A program made the translations under genes and the position numbers. This document shows positions 6,559 to 12,371 of a stretch of DNA of 16,236 nt, in pieces. This stretch comes from JBFWWW01 sp050245975 (GTDB taxonomy: Bacteria; Pseudomonadota; Alphaproteobacteria; Rhizobiales; Hyphomicrobiaceae). The DNA is taken from the NCBI GenBank assembly GCA_050245975.1, contig JBFWWW010000072.1:1-16236 (forward strand), written 5' to 3'. A model generated the notes under the pieces. It worked only from the letters and a program-made list of their open reading frames with translations. It did not search any database and was not told where the DNA came from. Each line of letters starts with the position of its first letter. Within the stretch, counting starts at the first letter, position 1.

Positions 6559-7941
6559 TTAAAAGGCGAATTCCTGGAAAACGGGATCGACGCTGCCGCC
6601 CCACGGCCCTTCGAAGCGGGCCAGAAGCTCGTCCGCCGTCGTGCGCCCGCTTTGCACGATCTCCTCGATCGGCGTGAGGAACAGCCCCTCGTCGCGGCCT
6701 TCTCCATCGCGCATCGCGCGCCGCGCCAGCCCCGCCCGGGCAATGGCGATCGCCTCGCGTGCGAGGTCGCGCACGGTGCCGCTGCGCCAGGGCGTCGCCA
6801 GCGCGCTTTTCGGCACCTCATCGCGCAGGTGCTGGCGCTCGTCGGCGCTCCAGTCCCTGACCAGATCCCAGGCCGCGTCGAGCGAGGCGCCGTCGTAGAG
6901 CAGCCCGGCCCAGAAGGCCGGCAGCGCGCAGATCTTGCGCCAGCGGCCGCCGTCGGCGCCGCGCATCTCGAGGAACTGCTTCAGCCGGACCTCGGGAAAC
7001 AGCGTCGTCAGATGATCGGACCAGTCGTCGAGGGTCGGACGCTCGCCGGGAAGCTGCGGCAGCTTGCCCGCCATGAAGTCGCGGAAGGAGGCGCCGGCGA
7101 CGTCGATGTACTCGCCGTCGCGGTAGACGAAGTACATCGGCACGTCGAGCGCGTAGTCGGCATAGCGCTCGAAGCCCATGCCGTCCTCGAACACGAACGG
7201 CAGCATGCCTGTGCGGCGCTTGTCGGTATCGCGCCAGACCTCGCTGCGCAGCGAGCGGAAACCGTTCGGCACGCCTTCCTTGAAGGGCGACGAGGCGAAG
7301 ATCGCGGTCGCGACCGGCTGCAAGGCGAGCCCGACGCGGAACTTGCGCACCATGTCGGCCTCGTCGCCGAAGTCGAGATTCACCTGGATGGTGCACGTGC
7401 GGTACATCATCTCCAGGCCCTGCTTGCCCACCTGCGGCATGTAGCGCGTCATCACCGCATAGCGGCGCTTGGGCATGCGCGGCGTTTCGGCCAGCGTCCA
7501 CTTGGGCGAGAAGCCGAGGCCCAGGAAGCCGATGCCGAGGGCGGCGCCGGCCGCGCGCACCTGGTCGAGATGCTGCTGGGTCTCCGCGCCGACCTCGTGC
7601 ACGGTCGTCAGCGGGGCCCCCGACAGCTCGAACTGCCCGCCGGGCTCGAGCGACACGGTGCCGCCCGTCTCGCCCTGCGGCCGCCGGAGCGCGATGATGT
7701 TCTGGCCCTCCATGATCGGCTCCCAGCCGAAGCGGTCGATCAGTGCCTGCATCAGCGCGCGCACGCCGCGCTCGCCTTCATAGGGGACGGGGCCGAGGGT
7801 GTCGGTGTGGAACAGGAATTTCTCGTGCTCGGTGCCGATGCGCCAGCGCGCCTTCGGCTTCGACCCGTCGGCGATCCATTGCACGAGATCCTCGCGCGAG
7901 CCGACCGGCAATCCCGGCGCACCGTCCTGACGGGTGGACAT
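6559..7941 (-). CDS. gshA: glutamate-cysteine ligase, plant/alphaproteobacterial type
   Basis: This enzyme catalyses the ATP-dependent joining of L-glutamate and L-cysteine to gamma-glutamylcysteine, the first step of glutathione synthesis, in the cytoplasm. The 460-residue product is of normal length for the plant-type family (GCS2-like), which is unrelated in detail to E. coli GshA. Visible hallmarks are WRIGTEHEKF (33-42, metal and glutamate site), SLEPGGQFELSGAPL (about 97-111), MYRTCTIQVNLDFG, PFKEGVPNGFRSLRSEVW, and LEMRGADGG near the active-site edge. The start ATG 7939-7941 has GAGG about 11 nt upstream. It lies downstream of rsmE on the same strand but is separated from it by a strong intrinsic terminator, so it may need its own promoter. 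gshB is not in the window. Confidence 0.95.
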   Translation of the reverse strand: MSTRQDGAPGLPVGSREDLVQWIADGSKPKARWRIGTEHEKFLFHTDTLGPVPYEGERGVRALMQALIDRFGWEPIMEGQNIIALRRPQGETGGTVSLEPGGQFELSGAPLTTVHEVGAETQQHLDQVRAAGAALGIGFLGLGFSPKWTLAETPRMPKRRYAVMTRYMPQVGKQGLEMMYRTCTIQVNLDFGDEADMVRKFRVGLALQPVATAIFASSPFKEGVPNGFRSLRSEVWRDTDKRRTGMLPFVFEDGMGFERYADYALDVPMYFVYRDGEYIDVAGASFRDFMAGKLPQLPGERPTLDDWSDHLTTLFPEVRLKQFLEMRGADGGRWRKICALPAFWAGLLYDGASLDAAWDLVRDWSADERQHLRDEVPKSALATPWRSGTVRDLAREAIAIARAGLARRAMRDGEGRDEGLFLTPIEEIVQSGRTTADELLARFEGPWGGSVDPVFQEFAF

Positions 7942-7961
7942 CGAAAAAATACCTCGTGTGC

Positions 7962-7998
7962 AAAAAGGCGCCGGCCTCTGTGGTCGAAGGCCCGCGCC
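7962..7998 (-). terminator. rho-independent terminator downstream of rsmE, just before gshA
   Basis: Read on the minus strand, GGCGCGGGCCT (7998-7988) pairs with AGGCCGGCGCC (7977-7967) in an 11-bp stem with a single mismatch and a 10-nt loop. Five T residues follow directly (7966-7962). It lies 58 bp past the rsmE stop and its T-tract ends 20 bp before the gshA ATG. It is a textbook intrinsic terminator for rsmE. Its closeness to the gshA RBS also makes attenuation of read-through into gshA possible. Confidence 0.85.
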
Positions 7999-8056
7999 GC
8001 AGCCACCTTATGACGGCGCACCCGCCGCCACGCAAGAGGTGGGAAGGCCCGCCACG

Positions 8057-8821
8057 TCAGCGCCAGTCGCCCAGCGCGGCATTAACCAGGGCCAGGGCGG
8101 CCACCGCGGCGGTATCGGCCCGCATGATGCGGGGACCGAGCGACAGCGGCACCACGAAAGGCCGCGCGCGCAGCATTTCGCGCTCCACCGGGTCAAAGCC
8201 GCCTTCCGGGCCGATCAGCACGGCGAGCGGGCCGGGGGCGAGACGGGTCAGCCGCGCCAGCGGGCCGCCGTCGTCCGCCGCATCGCCTTCATCGCAGAAC
8301 ACCAGCGTCCGGCCATGGTTCCAGCCGTCCAGCACCGCGCGCAGCGGCTGCACGGCCCGAACCTCGGGTATGCGCAGGATGCCGCACTGCTCGGCGGCCT
8401 CGACGGCGTTGGCGCGCATGCGCTCCAGGTTGACGCGCTCGGCCACGGTGCGCGCGGTCTGCACCGGCTGCAGCGCCGCCACGCCGAGCTCGGTGGCCTT
8501 CTGCACCATGTAGTCGAGGCGCGCGCGTTTCAGCGGCGCGAACAGATAGACGAGATCGGGGCCGCCCTCCTGCGGACGCAGACGGGCATCGATCAAAAGT
8601 GACAGGCTCCGCCGGCCCTGCGCGGCGATGGCTGCCCGCCACTCGCCGTCGCGACCGTTGAAGACATGCACGCCGTCGCCCGCGCCCAGGCGCAGGACGA
8701 TGCCGAGGTAGTTCGCCTGCTCGGGCGCCAGGGCAATGCTCGCGCCCGCCACCAGATCGGCGTCGACGAACAGGCGCGGCACTTGGGCGGACGTGCGATC
8801 CCGGCTCCGGTCGCGTGTCAT
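8057..8821 (-). CDS. rsmE: 16S rRNA (uracil1498-N3)-methyltransferase RsmE
   Basis: RsmE uses S-adenosylmethionine to methylate N3 of U1498 in 16S rRNA. The 254-residue product has the N-terminal PUA-like segment (PRLFVDADLVAGASIAL and the LRLGAGDGVHVFNGRDGEW region) and the C-terminal SPOUT domain. The SPOUT knot is shown by LIGPEGGF (202-209) and LSLGPRIMRADTAAVAAL (about 226-243). The central stretch FAPLKRARLDYMVQKATELGV is also diagnostic. The start ATG 8819-8821 has AAGGGA about 8 nt upstream. It diverges from ubiA across 81 bp. Compared with many relatives, the knot reads RIMRADTA where RILRTETA is common, a conservative variation. Confidence 0.95.
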   Translation of the reverse strand: MTRDRSRDRTSAQVPRLFVDADLVAGASIALAPEQANYLGIVLRLGAGDGVHVFNGRDGEWRAAIAAQGRRSLSLLIDARLRPQEGGPDLVYLFAPLKRARLDYMVQKATELGVAALQPVQTARTVAERVNLERMRANAVEAAEQCGILRIPEVRAVQPLRAVLDGWNHGRTLVFCDEGDAADDGGPLARLTRLAPGPLAVLIGPEGGFDPVEREMLRARPFVVPLSLGPRIMRADTAAVAALALVNAALGDWR

Positions 8822-8835
8822 GCGCGGTCCCTTGC

Positions 8836-8865
8836 TTGTTTCGCTGCAGCTCGGCGGTGTTTAAC
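8836..8865 (+). promoter_or_regulatory. candidate sigma-70 promoter for ubiA
   Basis: TTGTTT (8836-8841) and TTTAAC (8860-8865) are separated by 18 bp and could be -35 and -10 elements for a transcript starting about 30 nt before the ubiA ATG. Both hexamers are only partial matches, so this is a weak candidate. Confidence 0.25.
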
Positions 8866-8902
8866 ATTGCCCAAAGCGACTGTCTCACCCGGACCCCTGT
8901 CC

Positions 8903-9868
8903 ATGGCCGCCGAAACGACCGCACCGAAAAGCTCGACCCGCGTCGCCGATGCGGCGCGCGACAATCTCGTCGACCGCTGGGCGCCGGCGGCGCTGCTGCC
9001 CTACATGCGCCTTGCCCGCTTCGACCGTCCCATCGGCGCCTGGCTGCTGCTCTATCCCTGCTGGTGGGGGCTGGCGCTGGCCGAGCTGGCGCGCGGATCG
9101 GCCTACCCCAACCCGCTCTACGTGGTGCTGTTCCTGGTCGGCGCGTTCGTCATGCGCGGCGCCGGCTGCACCTATAACGACATCATCGACCGCGACTTCG
9201 ACGCGCGCGTCGCCCGCACGGCGAGCCGGCCCATCCCGTCCGGACAGGTCACGGTGCCGCAGGCGCTGGCGTTCGCGATCTTCCTGTCGCTCATCGGCCT
9301 TGCCGTGCTGGTGCAGTTCAACGCCTTCACCATCGCGCTCGGCGCCTCATCGCTCATCCTTGTCGCGATCTATCCGTTCGCCAAGCGCTTCACCAACTGG
9401 CCGCAACTGGTGCTCGGGCTGACGTTCAAATGGGGCGCGCTCGTCGGCTGGTCGGCCGTGACGGGCAGCCTGGCGCTGCCGGCGCTGCTGCTCTACGTCG
9501 GCTGCGTGATGTGGACCATCGGCTACGACACCATCTACGCGCACCAGGACACCAAGCACGATGGCATCATCGGCGTGAAATCCACCGCGCTCACGTTCGG
9601 GACGGCGACGACGACATGGGTGGGCGGCCTCTATGCCGGCGCCAGCGCCCTGTGGCTGGCGGCGGGCCTGCTCGCCGGCGCGCGGCTGTTGTTCATCGTC
9701 GCGCTGGCGATGGCGGCGGGCCACTTCACCTGGCAGGTGACGACGCTCAGGACCGACGATCCCGCCAACTGCCTGCAGCGGTTCAAGTCGAATCAGGTCG
9801 TCGGATGGCTGCTGTTTCTCGGCCTCGGTGCGGACATGGCGCTCGCCTGGGCGCTCAGGACCTTCTGA
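8903..9868 (+). CDS. ubiA: 4-hydroxybenzoate polyprenyltransferase UbiA
   Basis: UbiA attaches a polyprenyl chain to 4-hydroxybenzoate, the committed membrane step of ubiquinone synthesis. The 321-residue product is a multi-pass membrane protein with the two Asp-rich motifs that bind Mg-diphosphate: NDIIDRDFD (92-100) and YDTIYAHQDTKHD (208-220). FDRPIGAWLLLYPCWWGLAL (about 39-58) marks the first membrane helix, and RTASRPIPSG the conserved loop after motif 1. I use ATG 8903, the first Met before the conserved domain; the frame is open much further upstream but overlaps rsmE. No clear Shine-Dalgarno sequence is visible, so a nearby alternative start is possible. It diverges from rsmE and is followed by a strong stem-loop. 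Confidence 0.93.
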   Translation: MAAETTAPKSSTRVADAARDNLVDRWAPAALLPYMRLARFDRPIGAWLLLYPCWWGLALAELARGSAYPNPLYVVLFLVGAFVMRGAGCTYNDIIDRDFDARVARTASRPIPSGQVTVPQALAFAIFLSLIGLAVLVQFNAFTIALGASSLILVAIYPFAKRFTNWPQLVLGLTFKWGALVGWSAVTGSLALPALLLYVGCVMWTIGYDTIYAHQDTKHDGIIGVKSTALTFGTATTTWVGGLYAGASALWLAAGLLAGARLLFIVALAMAAGHFTWQVTTLRTDDPANCLQRFKSNQVVGWLLFLGLGADMALAWALRTF

Positions 9869-9881
9869 GCACAAATGGAAA

Positions 9882-9910
9882 GCGCCGTCGCCAACCCCCG
9901 GCGACGGCGC
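9882..9910 (+). terminator. perfect 11-bp stem-loop after ubiA
   Basis: GCGCCGTCGCC (9882-9892) and GGCGACGGCGC (9900-9910) pair perfectly around a 7-nt AACCCCC loop, starting 14 bp after the ubiA stop. The downstream side is T-poor on the plus strand (CTTACCCC), while the minus strand has TTTCCATTT. The position fits a terminator or 3'-end stabiliser for ubiA. Confidence 0.6.
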
Positions 9911-9995
9911 CTTACCCCTGCCCCGCTGACTTTTCGAGCCGCTCCGCTGCGGCGCTTTATCCCGGTATAGTGGCAGAAAAGGCTTCCGATCCCCT

Positions 9996-10001
9996 TAAAA
10001 T
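9996..10001 (+). promoter_or_regulatory. candidate -10 element for the lipid A cluster
   Basis: TAAAAT matches five of six positions of the -10 consensus in a locally AT-rich patch (about 9992-10012) that stands out from its GC-rich surroundings. The stretch 17-19 bp upstream has only a poor -35 match (TGGCAG at 9971-9976). A second -10-like TATAGT lies at 9966-9971 but has no -35 partner. Weak candidate. Confidence 0.25.
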
Positions 10002-10020
10002 TGAAGGTAAATCGTGCGTA

Positions 10021-10047
10021 ATTGCGTGCGCCGATGCTGCACGCAAT
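10021..10047 (+). promoter_or_regulatory. 9-bp perfect inverted repeat in the leader of the DUF4170 gene
   Basis: ATTGCGTGC (10021-10029) and GCACGCAAT (10039-10047) are perfect reverse complements around a 9-nt spacer. The repeat lies 25 bp before the ATG of the DUF4170 gene and just ahead of its GGAG (10059-10062). It could be an operator (arm centres 18 bp apart) or a leader hairpin in the mRNA. No T-tract follows, so a terminator is unlikely. Confidence 0.4.
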
Positions 10048-10072
10048 GCCCTATCGACGGAGACCAGAGCGC

Positions 10073-10363
10073 ATGAACGCATCGACGCCGGCGAAGACAG
10101 GACAGGAGCGGCCCACAAAGCAGCTTCTCCATCTCGTATTCGGCGGCGAGCTGTCCTCTCTCGACACCGTCGAGTTTTCCAATCTCGGCCAGGTCGACAT
10201 CGTCGGAGTTTTTCCGAACTACGCCACGGCCTATGCCGCCTGGAAGGCGGCGGCCCAGCGCACGGTCGACAATGCCCACATGCGGTATTTCATTGTTCAT
10301 TTGCACCGCCTGCTCGACCCGGAGACCGAACCCGGCAAAGACACGGGCAAGCGCGGGCCCTGA
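10073..10363 (+). CDS. DUF4170 domain-containing small protein
   Basis: The 96-residue cytoplasmic protein has the conserved core of DUF4170: KQLLHLVFGGELSSL, then DIVGVFPNYATAYAAWKAAAQRTVDNA and MRYFIVHLHRLLDP. There is no signal peptide or membrane segment. The family is, as far as I recall, largely alphaproteobacterial, with no established biochemical function. Genes of this kind are found beside lipopolysaccharide genes, as here where it precedes an MsbA-like exporter, a Kdo transferase and lpxK. The start ATG 10073 has GGAG 10 nt upstream. The frame is open to 10022, but the Arg-rich extension contains the inverted repeat and lacks family similarity. The gap to the exporter is 58 bp, so co-transcription is likely. 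Confidence 0.85.
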   Translation: MNASTPAKTGQERPTKQLLHLVFGGELSSLDTVEFSNLGQVDIVGVFPNYATAYAAWKAAAQRTVDNAHMRYFIVHLHRLLDPETEPGKDTGKRGP

Positions 10364-10421
10364 ACGGGCGGATCGTTGCAGGCGAGCGGCCATTGCGGCC
10401 GGTCGCCCGACTGGAGGATGC

Positions 10422-12236
10422 GTGACGACGCAGAGCGGGAAATTCAGCCGCAAGAAAGGCCTCGCGCTCGGTGCGCGCGAGAAGAGCACGCTCATCCGCT
10501 TCATCCGGGAGTGGATCCTGCCGCGGCGCAAGGCGATCGTCCTCGCGCTGCTGTTCACGGCCGGGCTGGCGGCGGCGAGCGGCGCCTACCCGCTGATCAT
10601 CAAGAATTCGTTCGATACGCTGCTCAAGGGCAATGCCGAATCGCTGCCGTGGGTGCTGGGAGCGATCATCGGCGTGACGATGCTGCGCAGCCTCTTCACC
10701 TACCTCTACCAGATCTCGACCAGCCAGATCATCATGCGGCTGTCGACCGACATCCAGCAGGCCTGCTTCGCGCACATCATCCACGCCGACATGGCGCGCC
10801 TGTCGCGCGAAACCACCGGCCAGCTCGTCTCGCGCATCACCAACGACATCGGCTACGTGCAGCAGGCGACGCAGACGGCGCTGATCTCGGCCATCAAGGA
10901 CACGCTGTCGGCGATCGCGATGATCGCCACCATGTTCTATCTCGACTGGATGATGGCCACGATGGTGTTTGGCCTCTATCCGCTGGCGATCTTCCCCATC
11001 CTCAGCATCGGCCGCCGCCTCAAGGGCGTGGCGCGGCGCACGCAGGTGGAGCTGGCCGACATGACGTCGCGTCTCACCGAGACGCTGGCCGGCGCGCGCC
11101 TCATCAAGATGTTCCGCCTCGAGGACTATGCGGTCGGCCGCCTCGACCACAGCTTCGAGCAGATCTACGCGCTGCGTATGAAGGCGGTGCGCGCCCGCGC
11201 GCGCCTCGGCCCGGCGCTGGAGGCGCTGGCCGGACTGGCGATCGCCGGCGCCGTGTTCTTCGCCTATCTGCGCATCACCGGCGGCGTGAAGACGGTCGGC
11301 GACTTCATGGGCTTCGTCGCCGCGCTGCTGCTGGTGGCGCAGCCGCTGAAATCGCTCAGCAACGTATCGACCTCGGTGCAGGAAGGGCTTGCCGCCGTGG
11401 AGCGCATCTACGGCCTGCTCGACGAGGAGCCGACGATCCGCGACAAGCCGGGCGCCGTGCCGCTGCATCTCACCGCCGGCGGCCTTGCCTTCGACAACGT
11501 CTCCTTCAGCTACCAGGGCGCGCAGGGCCGGGCGGCCGTGCGTCAGTTCACGCTCGCGGTCCCCGGCGGACGCACGGCCGCCTTCGTCGGCCGGTCCGGC
11601 GCCGGCAAGTCGACCGTCATCAACCTCGTCGCGCGCATGTTCGACGTGGACAGCGGTCGCATCCTGATCGACGGCCAGGACGTGCGCGACGTGACGCTGG
11701 CGAGCCTGCGCGAGGCCATCGCCATCGTCAGCCAGGACGTCACGCTGTTCGACGACACCATCCGCGCCAACATCGCCCTCGGCCGCCTCGGCGCCTCGGA
11801 AGCCGACATCGTCGCCGCGGCCAAGGCGGCGGCCGCGCACGACTTCATCCTGGCCCAGCCGCACGGCTACGATACGCAGATCGGCGACAGCGGCCTGCGG
11901 CTTTCGGGCGGTCAGCGCCAGCGCCTCGCGCTCGCGCGCGCCATCCTGAAGGACGCGCCGATCCTGCTGCTGGACGAGGCGACGAGCGCGCTCGATACGG
12001 AATCGGAGCGTCTGGTGCAGGAGGCGCTGACGAAATTCACGCGCAACCGCACCACGCTCGTGATCGCGCACCGCCTGTCGACGGTGCAGCGGGCCGACAT
12101 CATCTGCGTGATGGAGGAAGGGCGAATCGTCGAGACGGGCACGCACGCGGAGCTCCTCGCCAGGGACGGGATCTACACGCGGCTGTGCCGCTCGCAGCTG
12201 CTGGCGGGTCCGGAACCTGTGCGCGCCAGCGCCTGA
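10422..12236 (+). CDS. MsbA-like ABC exporter (lipid A/lipopolysaccharide flippase type)
   Basis: This is a 604-residue half-transporter with a six-helix membrane domain followed by a nucleotide-binding domain, the layout of MsbA and related type IV exporters that work as homodimers. The first membrane helix is at about residues 35-55 (AIVLALLFTAGLAAASGAY). The ATPase motifs are complete: Walker A GRSGAGKS (390-397, Lys396), signature LSGGQ (494-498), Walker B ILLLDE (514-519, Glu519) and the switch His550 in AHR. The start is GTG 10422, with GGAGG 4 nt upstream; the open frame before it overlaps the DUF4170 gene out of frame and is not credible. Neighbours for lipid A maturation argue for core-lipid A flipping at the inner membrane. 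ABC exporters of this family have varied substrates, so msbA identity is inferred from context. Confidence 0.9.
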   Translation: MTTQSGKFSRKKGLALGAREKSTLIRFIREWILPRRKAIVLALLFTAGLAAASGAYPLIIKNSFDTLLKGNAESLPWVLGAIIGVTMLRSLFTYLYQISTSQIIMRLSTDIQQACFAHIIHADMARLSRETTGQLVSRITNDIGYVQQATQTALISAIKDTLSAIAMIATMFYLDWMMATMVFGLYPLAIFPILSIGRRLKGVARRTQVELADMTSRLTETLAGARLIKMFRLEDYAVGRLDHSFEQIYALRMKAVRARARLGPALEALAGLAIAGAVFFAYLRITGGVKTVGDFMGFVAALLLVAQPLKSLSNVSTSVQEGLAAVERIYGLLDEEPTIRDKPGAVPLHLTAGGLAFDNVSFSYQGAQGRAAVRQFTLAVPGGRTAAFVGRSGAGKSTVINLVARMFDVDSGRILIDGQDVRDVTLASLREAIAIVSQDVTLFDDTIRANIALGRLGASEADIVAAAKAAAAHDFILAQPHGYDTQIGDSGLRLSGGQRQRLALARAILKDAPILLLDEATSALDTESERLVQEALTKFTRNRTTLVIAHRLSTVQRADIICVMEEGRIVETGTHAELLARDGIYTRLCRSQLLAGPEPVRASA

Positions 12237-12304
12237 TGGACCCGGGCGCGCCAATTCGGCGCTTCCGCCAAGCCTGCCACTTCAGCTATAGAGACCGGGC
12301 CGGC

Positions 12305-12325
12305 TTGGAGATTTCGAGTCTCCAA
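12305..12325 (+). repeat. 7-bp hairpin in the leader of the fused waaA gene
   Basis: TTGGAGA (12305-12311) and TCTCCAA (12319-12325) pair perfectly around a 7-nt loop, TTTCGAG. It lies in the 135-bp gap between the ABC exporter stop and the fused gene, 46 bp before the latter's ATG. A TATAGA hexamer (12287-12292) just upstream could be a -10 for an internal promoter, but the -35 match is poor. No T-tract follows the hairpin. Confidence 0.35.
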
Positions 12326-12371
12326 CAGCAATCAACGTTCAGAACAGACGTCGGGGATACCGGCAGGCAGA

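Noticed and set aside
9971..9983. Sigma-54-like TGGCA sequence ahead of the DUF4170 gene
   Set aside because: The required GG-N10-GC spacing is not met; GC follows the GG after 8 bases only.
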